Source: Cylicocyclus nassatus (lineage: Eukaryota > Nematoda > Chromadorea > Rhabditida > Strongylidae). Taken from it: 64,000 nt of DNA. Of this stretch, positions 22,366 through 33,376 are shown piece after piece (position 1 is the stretch's first letter; each line of letters starts with the position of its first letter). Location: contig CATQJL010000112.1 of the NCBI GenBank assembly GCA_958299035.1, positions 69,223,117 through 69,287,116 on the forward strand, in the 5' to 3' direction. Below the pieces are notes generated by a model. It was not told the origin of the DNA. It ran no database searches and saw nothing but the letters and a program-made list of their open reading frames with translations. Both the position numbers and the translations under genes were made by a program.

Positions 22366-24229
22366 AGTTGAGGGTCTTGAGATGATAGTAAGGTCCCCTG
22401 TCAGGCCACTGCTTGAATCGCGGCGCAAAATGTCGCTTCGGAAGCGAGAAATCGATCCGGAATAACGAAGATGCACGAGGACCCCAGACGGCACCGCCGT
22501 CCTCATCTATGCCTGCCCATTTGCGCGCGCCCATCCCACTGTTACGGAAAGCAGGCCTGTGGATTTCCGGAACGGGATTGTCGGGGTTTTCGCGGATTTT
22601 CGACTTCATATTTGGAATCAGAGACATGAGAAGGTCCTGAAAGGACAAAAATCTTAAAGTCGATGTAGGTGGACGATGCCTCGAAACAGCGCCCCTTGGT
22701 TGAGCTTTCAATGTCGCATTACACTAAGCTCTCACCTCAATCCGTGGACCAAGCCCTTTAGCCTCTCGCCGGTCCCAATACGTAAATGTGTGTTTGCCGC
22801 TGGAAAAAGGCGTCTTGGAAGTTTTGCGTAGAATACCCTGATGATGCGTCGCACAAAAACCTAACTTTTTTTAGTTCAAGCAAAAATCTTTTGGAAGGTC
22901 TATTTAAAAACAACTTGCCATAGATCTAAGTCGACAGGGTCTGTCGAAATCGCAGCACACAGATATCTTGGCTATCGCGCGTTCGCGTCCCATACTGTAT
23001 GTACCAGAGCGCAAAGCATTGCCAGGAGGAACAAGGAAAATAATGAGAGCACAAACAGGTCTTACGATCACTATGGTAAAAGTGACGCAGAATCACGGCG
23101 GTGCGAATGCGCATCATGTCCATTCTGGCCTGTTTTGGTTCAACAGCCTACATGTACGCAGGAAAGAAATAAGCAGTCGTCTGCAGGGTATGGTGAATTA
23201 AATGATTGCAAAATGTATTGAATAAATAGACAGATGGATTAAATAGATAGACATAGACATAAATAGACAGCTTTGAAAATCAAAGAGAAAGTGTTTGTGG
23301 TTTTTTGGAGAACTTCAGTGGGTATTTTACATGCCTTGAAACAGTCCAATCTAGGTTTAGAACCCGTATTGATGCTCAACAACTCAAGCAAGAGAGCTTT
23401 CATGCTAGCGATGTATGTATGTGCGTCTATTATATGTTGTATATCATGTTGTATTGCAAAGCGCGTGTCGATGAGTATGTCCCGCTAAGCAATTCTCAAA
23501 ATTTTTAGCGTGATGCTTTGACAAACAACACCAACAAGCAACAAATCTTTTGCTAATATCACGAAAGAGCTGTCAAATTTTGGCTACATTTGTTCTAAAA
23601 GTTATTGGAAAAGTCGGCGCATCGATTGAATAAGCGCTAGTCTCTTATTGTTCCCAAAAATACGGAAAATTTCATGCAAAAGCTTAGTTAGGGAAAGACA
23701 AAGAATGCCGTCAATTTCGAAATAAAGACGACGTAGTTTTTTTTTCAGTCGAAAAAAAGCATAAGGAGCTTTGATTTGGACGAAATCGGATATAGTGCAC
23801 ATAGGCTAAACACCGTTATAAGGGTAAGAAGCAAGAACAATGTTTTTGCAGGGTCACAAAGTTGCTGAAGAAGAATTTGTATAAACAGAATCAAGAGGTG
23901 AAATTCTTGGAAAGCCGATTAAATCCTCATATCAGTTTGATAATGTACTGTGCTTTTTTATTGCCCCCTTTCTCTCCTCTTAAATAAAACTCCTTTGGCA
24001 GCCATTGTTATATGAAAATAAGTGTGCTCCCCCCCCCTCGCCTCCCACATTCTCCCATCCTTTCTCTCTGACTTCATCTCCTAAACTGTCAGGTGCTTTT
24101 CAAATGCTTCAACATCTTGTTTTCTGCAAACACAGTTTTCAAACTCTTACATGTACTCCACTTGTGGGGAATACACATTGTATCTCGAAATAAATGTTAT
24201 GGGGTTACGTAAGTCTTGTTACATTCTGG
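22366..24229. other. unassigned intergenic DNA
   Basis: GC-richer at 22390-22640, with GGGATTGTC echoing the adjacent foldback minisatellite. A short AGATAGACATAGACATAAATAGACAG simple-repeat patch lies near 23225-23270. Open frames at 22349-22711 and 22968-23201 have no recognisable domain. Confidence 0.4.
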
Positions 24230-25030
24230 CTACTTACAGCGATAAGTCTTACACTTCATACTGCCACTAGGGCTTCAAGGCGCCATTCGATAGAGCAAAG
24301 CAAGCTTTACAAGATGACATGTGCAGTTTTGCACTAATTCCGACCCCCTGCAAGTTTGAAGCCAAAGTCTGAGTCGTACTCAATGCTCAATAAAAACGAA
24401 AAAATTATTTTTTTTTATTTAAAAACAACATACGGATTTCAGACTTGCTCACAAAAATAATACTTCGCTTCAAACATCCATATTTACCTTGGCTGTATTT
24501 TTTACTCAACTAGAAATCAAGAAAACCGACTTTTTTGTACTAGTAAAAAACGAAGCTACGCTGTTTAGACAAGTAGTAAGCAATTACAAGCCTTTAGAAG
24601 TATAACCGTAAATTTTCAGCTTCACACAACGATAGTTTTTGATATATCAAATCTGGCTTCATTACTCGGGTCTCCCAAGCTAAAATCAACATTTTTTAGA
24701 TACTAGGACTTGCGGAAGGCTGAAAATTTACGATCCTTTTTGAAACCTGTAGTAAACAGTTACCTGCTAAATAGCATAGCAATAGCAATAGCTTCGTTTT
24801 TTATGGGTAATGGTTTTTGGTTTTTTTTGAAAAATTTTGGTTCTCGATTTCTGAGGAAAAGAACAGCGATATTATGAATGTCTAATGTGAAGTGTTATTT
24901 TTGCGAGCAACTGGGAGATCCGTTGAATGTTTTTGGAGAAAGACATGATTTCTTTTCGAATTTTTTGAGTATCGAATACGAGTGAATTTTGGCTTCACAC
25001 TTGCGGTGGATCGGAGCTAATTCCAAGCCC
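24230..25030. mobile_element. degenerate foldback relative of the 26.1-kb family
   Basis: ATTCGATAGAGCAAAGCAAG and ACTTGCTCACAAAAAT, with ACTAGAAATCAAGAAAA, follow the same order as the left arm of 26101-27036. A mirrored GAAGTATAACCGTAAATTTT / AAAATTTACGATCC pair lies at its centre. It ends next to a C-run. Confidence 0.45.
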
Positions 25031-26098
25031 CCCCCCTTCTCCGAGAATGGGTCACGAAATTATTGAAAGTTAGTCATGTGAGTTATAAATATGTCCAAAG
25101 ACTTATATATCTAAATAGTAGTTAAAAGTAAGTAGTTAAAATAAATTCTAAATTTTTTTTAAAAATCGATTTAGCTTTATAAAAAATTTTTTCGGGGGCG
25201 TGGCTGATGCCACGCACCTTCATTGGAAAAATATTTTTGTCCCCCCCCCCGGGTCGGAATCCTGGGTACGCCACTAGTAACATCTGATTATATGCTCTGT
25301 TTACAGCGAACAGACAGTGAGTACTAAGTTTGGTATGTGTAATCGGAGCCGGGAACATGGAAAATTGGCTAAGCTTTGTAAAGCAAAAACGTAAAAGTTT
25401 ATTTCGAGTTTTCTCAGACCACCTAAAACTTCCTCTCCGCATAGTCACTGCTACGGGTTACAGTTATGCGAATTCAATTGAAGAGGTGGAGCAAAGCGAC
25501 GTCTAGCAGTAGAAGAGTCAGATTCCCTCATACTTTTGGCCCAATGTTTCTTATGGCATCAAATTGTGTATCTGCAGCCTCCAGAGCTCTGTCACACTAG
25601 CAATGGAACTTTGGAGTCACAGAGTTTTAAGTGGTTTGCGCGACAAAACAGTTTCAGTGCGTGGTGTGACCAGGGTCGAGTAAGAGATGTGGCACACAAG
25701 CGCCGGATACGCCCCTCTATCTTCAGTCTCAAATCGCCCCCCCCCCCCTATGGGGCGATCCAGGAGTAACGGGGCACTTAGAGAAATAAATGCAGTTTTC
25801 TCAAACAGAAAAGCTAAATGGTAGTCCAAGTTGGCAGATGTTAGTACTCAACAAAATCTTCTGATCGAGGTCTATAGTTGGGCACTGTCACATGGCGTTA
25901 TTTTTATAAGCGCTAAAAATTAAAGCTCATCACTTCAAGTAATTTTGAACTTTGAGCAGCAGCGCAGCAGTAGAACAAGTGAGCCTACCAAAGATATCTG
26001 CGCAGCAATGGTGAGGGGACTGTTACCAAATCCACGATAGCTCGGTGGTCTCAAGGCTTTAGAACAGGAGATATAACATTCAGTATCAGGAGACATAC
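25031..26098. other. intergenic DNA with poly-C runs and a GGCGTGGCTGATGCCACGC palindrome
   Basis: A palindromic GCGTGGCTGATGCCACGC lies near 25199-25216, followed by a C-run (about 25243) and CCTGGGTACGCCACT. A second C-run is at about 25738. No gene was recognised. Confidence 0.4.
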
Positions 26099-26100
26099 TA

Positions 26101-27036
26101 TTAGGTTGCCCGGAAATTAATGCCCGTTTTAAATTTCGACCGCAATAAGTTATGCACTTTTCATTTCTAAATAGGTTGCAAAGTACCGTTCGATAGAACA
26201 AAGCAAGCTCTACAAGATGACCATTCTGCTTTTGCAACAGCTTTCATGAACCTCGAGTTTCGAGCCAAAACCTAAAAAGACTCAGCAGCCCGCAAAATTG
26301 AAAAAAATCGTAACTCAGTTCATAAAATCCCCACAAAAATTATTACTTGCTCACGTAAACACTATTCACATAAAACATCCATATACGCTTATTTTTTTTT
26401 CTCTGTTAGAAATCAAGAAAAGAAATTTTCGTGCATTTGCCAAAGTAATGCTGTGCCGTCCCCACATAGGTAGTTGTATACCACAAGTGTGTAGAAGTAG
26501 ATACTCAAATTTCTAGCTCTCTACAAGCTTTAGTTCTCGAGAAATTTGAATTTTAGCTTGAACCACCTAACGAGGGAAAGCTATATTCGGTATTTCTCGA
26601 GAACTAAAGCATGTAGAGAGCTGAAAATTTGAGTATCTACTTCTACAGACTTGTGGTATACAACTACCTATGTGGGGACGGCACCATCACTTTGACAAAC
26701 GCACGAAAATTCCGTTTTTTTGATTTCTAACAGAAAAAAAATACGGCAAAGGCGTATTTAGATGTTTTATGTGAATAGTGTTTACGTGAGCAAGTAAGAA
26801 TTTTTGTAGGGATTTTATGAACTGAGTTACGATTTTTTTCGATTTTTCGGGTTGCTGAGTCTTTTTAATTTTTGGCTCGAAACTCGAGGTTCATGAGAGC
26901 TGTTGCAAAAGCAGAATGGTCAACTTTTAAAGCTTGCTTTCTATCGAAAGATACTTTGCAACCTACTCAGAAGTGAGAAGTGTATGACTTATTGCGGTTT
27001 GAATTCAAAACGGGCATTAATTTCCGAACCACCTAA
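26101..27036. mobile_element. mariner-type foldback element with ~0.43-kb arms, TA-flanked
   Basis: Starts TTAGGTTGCCCGGAAATT and ends AATTTCCGAACCACCTAA, with TA on both sides (26099-26100, 27037-27038). The arms are nearly complete mirror images meeting at about 26570 (CTCGAGAAATTTG / GTATTTCTCGAG). There is no transposase frame. This is the best-preserved member of a family with relics at 13.9-14.2, 19.4-20.3 and 24.2-25.0 kb. Confidence 0.8.
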
Positions 27037-27689
27037 TACTTATTCTTTTATCAAGGTCAAATAAGCTCAACCTTAACAGTTGCTTTTTGATAGTGCTTTT
27101 TACGCTCTAGCCATACATACGCAAATTACTTCGACTTTTCTCATTTTCAACAGACTGTGGGCCGAAACATGAGTTTTAGTCTGAAAATCTGCGCCAAACA
27201 TCGAACTTTTTCGAATAAAGTGTCTTGTAAATGAATAAAGTGTATCCCCGCATGGGTCAGTCGCCTCATCAAGGCGTGGGGTGACACTGGGTGCCGAACT
27301 GCGATGCACAACCTAGTGTATACTCTGGTAGGGTCTCCCAAGCTGTGAAGAAGTTCGACGTTTCCGGTTTCGGCCGGATGCCTAGCTAAGAACCGGCCAC
27401 GCCAGATCTTCTGCCGTCTGGCTTCTTCTGGTCGTTAGGCAGTCCCTCCCCGCTCCACATCTGAGGTCAGCGATCGTCTCGTGGAAATCAAGAATTGGTC
27501 TAGAAAGTCTGCTATTGTAGGGGAAATATTTTATTACTCGATCAGCAAAAAGAAGAGAAATAAACCCTGCACGTCGGATCCCGCCTACGGCGCCGGGTGG
27601 TAGCAAGAACGATGTCAGGGTACTCAGGGCGCCTTTTGGACTGGACAAAGACACGTCTGCCCGGACGACACGCCATGGAAACTGCCTCA

Positions 27690-28480
27690 TGCTCTGCACC
27701 TACAACGCCAGGACAGTCTCCTCAAACGCCGATCTCCACGCTCTTCTCGACGTTGCAGAGCATATCAAGTGCCACATAATCGTTCTGCAAGAAACGAAGT
27801 CCAAAAAAAGGACTATGAGTGATGGGACCATTATCATTCGTGGCTAAAAGGTTCCATCACGAAATGTTGGAGGCGTCAGCTTTGTCGTCCACCCATCTAT
27901 CGTCCATTTTGTCGATTTGCATGAGGTCCTGTCACCCCGACTAGCCATCCTACGACTACACCCTCCACGTCAGAAGACCATCAGCATCATCAACTGCTAC
28001 TCACCAATATCAGCAGCTGACGAATCAGATCTAGATGCTTTTTACGAGAACGTGGAGCAGGTCGTCCGCAACGAGAAGTCCTTCTACAAGTTCGTTACGG
28101 GCGACTTCAACGCGAAGATCGGGATGCCACTAAAAGAGGAATACAGGATTGGGAAGTTCGAATATGGGCTTCGAAACGAAAACGGCAACGTTTCCTTGGG
28201 CTTCTCTCCGCCGCACGACTTTTCCATGGAAATTCCATCTTCTTGAAGAAAGAACATCGCCGGTGGATTTGGGAACGCACAACGGAACGACTCATGCGGA
28301 GATCGACCGCATTCTCGCCAAACGAAGGTGGAGCTTGCTCGATGTCTCAGTTGTTACATCCTAGTGGCTCCGATCACCGCCTCCTTCGAGCGAAGATACG
28401 ATTCAGTAGGCTGGAAAAGAAAGTCTGTCACAGTACCGCAAGAAGGAAGAATGTCGTTTATGACGGTAACAAGCTGGAAG
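27690..28480 (+). pseudogene. RTE apurinic-like endonuclease domain
   Basis: From 27691 one frame reads L-C-T-Y-N-A-R-T-V and then I-V-L-Q-E-T-K-S, carrying the catalytic Asn and Glu of the exonuclease III/APE fold. A stop follows at about 27845. The frame resumes in 27917-28246 with S-I-I-N-C-Y-S-P and [10 protein letters not shown] (the D-F-N catalytic motif). In another frame, S-G-S-D-H-R-L-L (near 28363-28390) is the terminal S-D-H motif. It would nick target DNA to prime reverse transcription. Confidence 0.85.
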
Positions 28481-28577
28481 AGATCATATAAGTTGTGACT
28501 GGCGCATTGAGGAGGGCCCAACGTACGACTACGACCGGCTTCTGAAAGGATTGTGAGCTTGCGGGAAGTGTGCCTCA

Positions 28578-30140
28578 ATGACTTCTGAGAAGAACTTGGA
28601 GCGCATTTCGAAGACCTCCAAGGAACTGCTCGAAAGAAGAAGATTTCTGAGGAAGGATCCGAATGCAACCCATCTCGAGCGGCTGATAGCCAACGCCAGT
28701 TGCAAAACAGCCTTGCAGGAGGATCTCAGAAAGAACAGGCAAGCCAAGATACTGGAAGCAGCCGAAGGAAGACGAAGTCTCAAGAAGTGCCGAAGGGGTC
28801 TCTGTGAATATCACGTACCGCTGGCTGCACTATTAAACGAAGACGAAACTCCTACTTCTTTCCGATACAAGATGGAATCTATCGCGAAGAACTTCCACAT
28901 CAACCTCTTCCGCTCATCAACACCCGTGTTGATGCCCCTTGTTCTCACTGGAAAGGTACCACCACGAATTCTACCTGCTGAAGTGCGCACGGCGATTCAG
29001 ACCATGAAGACATCCACGGCTCCAGAACCAGACCACCTTTCCGTCGAATTTCTGCGAGCCGGAAGACAACGTCTATCTACACGAGATTCTCGCGTCGCAC
29101 CTGACATCTTACTTTCAGAAAGAGAGGACTCCCGACCAGTAGAGAACGTCAAGAACCGTCCTTTTTTTCAAGAAGAGTGAACGGGAGGATCTTCGGAACT
29201 ACCGTCCTACAGTATGCCTGCTGAGTGTGCTGTACAAGCTTTTTACGAAGATTATCCTCGCTCGCATATCTAGGACACTGGATGAAGCCCAACCCCAAGG
29301 ACAAGCTGGATTCTGCAAGGAAATCAGCTGCACGGACCACATCCAGACGGTTTCGAGAGTCATAGAAGTCTGCCGAGAGTACTGACTGCCTCTCGTCCTA
29401 ACCTTCGTCGACTACGAGAAAGCCTTCGACAGCGTCGAAACCAGCCACCCTGTCAGCGCTAGTCGATCAAGGAGTGGACCCAGCCTACGTGCGGACACTA
29501 GCCAACTGCTACAAGGACTGTACAGCAACGATGCAGCTGTTCCATCGCACAAGGTGATACTATTTCGCCGAAGCTGCTCACCGCGGCCTTGCAGTGGATG
29601 ATGAAGTCACTGAACTGGGGCGAGAGAGGCATACGAGTTGATGGGAGATTCCTGTCTAACCTTCGTTTTGCGGACGACATCGTTCTCTTCTCGAGTAGTA
29701 TCACCGAAGCAGAGATGATGATGAAGGAACTAAACGAAGTAGGGAAGAAGATCGGATTGCGAATAAATCAGAAGAAGACTTAGTTTATAAAGAACGCCCT
29801 TTGCAAAGATGCAGAAATGGAACTGGAAGGCACCCCTATCATGGAGACGTCTTCTTTCGTGTATCTCGGACGTTCGATGAGCATGGAGAACGACTTGAGA
29901 GAAGAACTTAACAGGAGAAGAAGAGCAGCCTGGGCCGCCTTCGGGCCTTTGAAGGAAGCCACCGACCAACTGACGGACCCGGAGCTTCGTGCCCATCTGT
30001 TAGACTCAACCGTTCTTCCGGCGCTCTGTTACGCAGCTGAGACTTGGGCTGACATAGTAGCCACGTCGAAAGCCTTACGGACCACCCACAGAGCGCTCGA
30101 GCGCAGTTTTTTGAAGAGACCCGACACAAGCACCATCTAG
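28578..30140 (+). pseudogene. RTE reverse transcriptase domain
   Basis: The frame 28578-29180 gives an Arg/Lys/Glu-rich helical linker and then A-E-V-R-T-A-I-Q-T-M-K with P-D-H-L-S-V-E-F-L (RT motif region 0-1). After frameshifts come V-L-Y-K-L-F-T-K-I-I, A-R-I-S-R-T-L-D-E, V-D-Y-E-K-A-F-D-S-V, then F-A-D-D-I-V-L-F-S (the catalytic box, near 29668-29694) and G-L-R-I-N-Q-K-K-T. The thumb-side frame 29817-30140 includes F-V-Y-L-G and L-C-Y-A-A-E-T-W. All the expected RTE blocks are present in order. Confidence 0.9.
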
Positions 30141-30548
30141 TCGGATTTCAAAGTACAGATATGAGAAGAATGTCCCGTCTTCGTGACCCAGCGGAATACG
30201 TTGCGAAAGCGAAGCACTGATGGGTCGGTCGCATCATGAGAAGAACAGACGACAGATGGACACTAAGAACATCTGAGTGGATTCCTTGCGAAGCCAAACG
30301 TCCCCGAGGAAGACCACCAACGAGTTGGGCAGACGTGTTCGTGGAACGGATGGACCAGCCGAGAAATCAGCTGGATACGATTATTGCACCTGGAACTCGT
30401 AGACGCAGCCACCGACGGCAACCAAGAAGATCGTGGATGTCTGAAGCGACGAACAGGGACAAATGGCAATTTTTGTGCTGGGGCCCGCACGCCAAGTGAA
30501 GACGGGCCATCTAAGTATCTAAGTAAGTGAGTAAGTAAAGTGTCTTGT

Positions 30549-30910
30549 TTGTTTTTTTGGATATTATTTTGGATGTTTGGATTTTGGATATTTTGGATAT
30601 ACAATTTTTGGATATTCAAGAAATTATTAGAAAGAGCTTGGAAAGTTCTTTCGAAAGGAATGCAATTTGTTGAGGGACTTTCAAGTGCAGCAACACAAAT
30701 TCGGATGGCGTTCAAAAAAGTCTGTCTGACTTTTTTGAAGCGCCGCTTGAAGGAATGTCGGTGAGGTGCTGCAAGATACTGTCAAGATAACCTGCGAAGG
30801 TCACTCTATACAAAGGAGTTCCAATTGCTGGTTGTTCATAGTATAAGTTAATGGGTGTGACACAACCCCCCCCCCCCATCCCTGAAAAGCTGTGGCCGCC
30901 ACAGCTTTTC
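30549..30910. other. intergenic DNA with C-run and small palindrome
   Basis: A T/G-rich stretch repeating TTTTGGATAT follows the LINE duplication (30555-30620). A C-run lies near 30866-30879, next to the palindrome ATCCCTGAAAAGCTGTGG and its mirror (to about 30916). Confidence 0.5.
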
Positions 30911-32023
30911 AGGGATGTGCTATGCCACACTCCATTAACTAACCTTCAAAGCATTCAGGTCTCTGCCTTTTTATATATTTGTTACTGCTAAACCTTCTTC
31001 ACCACACAGCCGGAAATTCATTCAAAATTGTTTCTCCTAGCGAAAGATATAGTCGTTTCTCCTTAGCTAAGCAAATGGAAAACACCGCGAAAATACTGAA
31101 TTACGGTAATGTGCTTAGTCTGCGCTACTACTTTATCGAGGTGATAGTGATGTTAGCGACGTGAATCGCGAGGGAAGGTGGAAAGAACAAGTGTATTCGA
31201 TAGCCTGATTCTCGTAACTTTCACAAAACTGGTTAGAGCCTGATTGGTCCTAGTTGAGAAATTGAAAACAAAAATGGGACAAACGAGGTTTTGCCTCTAA
31301 ATTTAAGATTTTGAAGGTTAGTTGAAGTGGAGTTCCTAACACCAGCAAAGGAGTACTAGTACTTTGTAAGCAGTGCAAAAATAAGTAGTTTACTTACCTT
31401 GAAACAAAATTAGCATGCTCGAAAATGACCAACTCACTTGAGTGTTTTAATATCTGGAAACTTCAAAATTCGCTGAAACTTGGCTTACAGGGGTTATTTA
31501 AATGCTAATTAAGAAAATGATGCTCTTACGCTTTTAGGATTATTTCAATATGCTTACTGGGCGTCTACGATGGTAGGCCAAATCATCGGTGCTGGTATTA
31601 AGAACCCCACTTCAAATAACCTTCAAAATCTTGAATTTAGAGGCGAAAATCTCGTTTGTCCCATTTTTTTGCTTTCAATTTCTTAACTAGGACCAATCAG
31701 GCTCTAACCAGTTTTGTGAAAGTCGCTACGAAAATGAGGCTATCGAATATACTTGTCCTTTCCGCCTTCCCTCGCAATTCACGTCGCTAACATCACTATC
31801 GCCTCGATACCGTAGTAGCGCAGACTTAGCACACTACCGTAATCCAATATTTTCGCGGTGTTTTCCATTTGCTTAGCTAAGGAGAAACGACTATATCTTT
31901 CGCTAGGAGAAACAATTTTGAATGAAATTCCGGCTATGTGGTGAAGAAGGTTTAGCAGTAACACACACATAAAAGACAGAGACCTGAATGCTTTGAGGGT
32001 TAGTTAATGGGGTGTGGCACACC
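30911..32023. mobile_element. foldback element with ~0.4-kb arms
   Basis: ACTCCATTAACTAACCTTC (30930) is mirrored by GGGTTAGTTAATGGGGTG (31997). The arms share TTCAAAATTGTTTCTCCTAG and GATATAGTCGTTTCTCC and are close to identical in places. The 0.3-kb spacer is unrelated. Paired open frames of 61-63 codons in the two arms are mirror images of each other, not genes. Confidence 0.75.
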
Positions 32024-32130
32024 CCCAAAAGCTGTGGCGTCAGTCCACAATGTCTGATATACCCACAGTGCGGCAAGACACAGCACAATATGTCTATCAG
32101 ACATTGTTGACTGACGTGTCGCTAACATCA
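32024..32130. repeat. short hairpin beside the 31-kb foldback
   Basis: CGTCAGTCCACAATGTCTGA is mirrored by TCAGACATTGTTGACTGACG, with about 50 nt between. Confidence 0.6.
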
Positions 32131-33165
32131 CCATCACTTCGATAACGACCCCCTCCCCCTCCTCCTTCTTCCTGACCCCTCTACGGTCCCTGAAGTGTGG
32201 CGTGCCACAACCCTCGCCTGACCCTGAGTGTGACCTGACCCGAAGCTCTTAGTAACAGCACACAAAACTTCTGAACGCATGAAACAATCCTGCTCCAAGC
32301 GCGAACTGAAGAGTGTTAGCATGCCGTTAAAGCAGACAATTCATGCATCAATGCTTCTATTCAATGTGTTCGTTTTTTCTATTGTTCTGTTTTCTTGTCT
32401 CGATTGTGTTTCCTTCCTTTGAGCACCTCATATCGTGAACTTTGTTCAAATTCATGGTGGATTTGTCTTTGAGAACCATGGGCAATGCTGAGCCACGATT
32501 GGACCAAACTTACAAGGGAAGCGTTTTTTAGTCAAAGTGGCCTTTTCAGATGAGACCCATGTTGCTCTGGAGAGCATTGAACATTAATTCATTCTGCCGT
32601 CATTATCTGCCAAGCGCCTCTGGACGTCGTGCTAGTTTTGAGTTGGACGTTTTCGATTAAAAAATTAAACGCAAAACTAGAACAGTGCCCAAATTTGCTC
32701 AAATGGTCTAATGTCAGGTATTAGAGCCGTTCATGCAATGGATATATCTTGTCTAGTATGCTAATACACACTGCTTTATCTGAGCGATAGAAATATTGTA
32801 ACATGATTTCACCTAGATTTTGCATTCATTTTTCGTTCCAAAAAACAGTCATTACTCGGCGTCTAGAGGCGCTTGGCAGATAGTGAAGGCAATTAAAGCC
32901 ACCCTGCAACGCTTTTCAATATGGTTACTTCAATTAAAAACGCTTTTGTTAGTATGTCGAAATTTGATGCAATCAAAATATGATGCTTCAATCGGTACCT
33001 CACCAGCACTTGAATGTTGTCGAAACAGTTCGTAACCTCATCCATAGAAATTTTGAACGATTTTTTCGCTGAACCACTAACAGCAATACAGTATTCGTTA
33101 TGCGGCCTGTAGAAAGCGCTCAACATGAACATTACCTAAAATTGTTTATATCAGGTGATGCTTGT
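32131..33165. other. intergenic DNA, possible transposon relic
   Basis: TCTGCCAAGCGCCTCTGGACG (32607-32627) is roughly mirrored by CTAGAGGCGCTTGGCAGATA (32863-32882), suggesting another decayed foldback. Translation gave no reliable transposase motif. Confidence 0.35.
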
Positions 33166-33376
33166 AAGGCCCCCGCCAGAGTGCCGAAGCCACGCCAGCT
33201 CTACGCCGGCGCCGAGCCAGCGTTTCGATCGATACACGTGTATTTCGTTGGGGCGGGGCCCTGGTTGAGAACTAGGTCAGCTAGCCCCGCCCCAACGGAA
33301 TACACTTGTATCGATCGAAACGCTGGCTCGGCGCCGGCGTAGCGCTGGCGTGGCCCCGGCACTCTGGCGGGGGCCT
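33166..33376. repeat. 211-bp GC-rich hairpin element
   Basis: Ends AGGCCCCCGCCAGAGTGCC and its mirror. The inner arms share GGCGCCGAGCCAGCGTTTCG and TCGATCGATACA, with mirrored GGGGCGGGGC blocks close to the centre. It shares its ends with the 93-bp hairpin at 14280-14372. Confidence 0.8.

Larger units (their letters stand above)
27229..30535 (+). mobile_element. RTE-type LINE (RTE/BovB clade), nearly full length, inactive
   Basis: Flanked on both sides by the perfect 13-bp duplication TAAAGTGTCTTGT (27216-27228 and 30536-30548), which defines the ends. Layout: untranslated leader (27229-27680), apurinic endonuclease (27690-28480), RT (28578-30140), C-terminal basic tail (to 30499), and a 3' end of short AAGTAAGTGAGTAAG repeats, usual for RTE. 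Multiple frameshifts and stops, and a short deletion before D-T-I-S near 29550, mean no single intact protein remains. Confidence 0.9.

Noticed and set aside
30979..31164. 61-codon frame repeated as a 63-codon frame on the opposite strand at 31779-31970
   Set aside because: These are the two mirror arms of the foldback at 30911-32023, not two genes.
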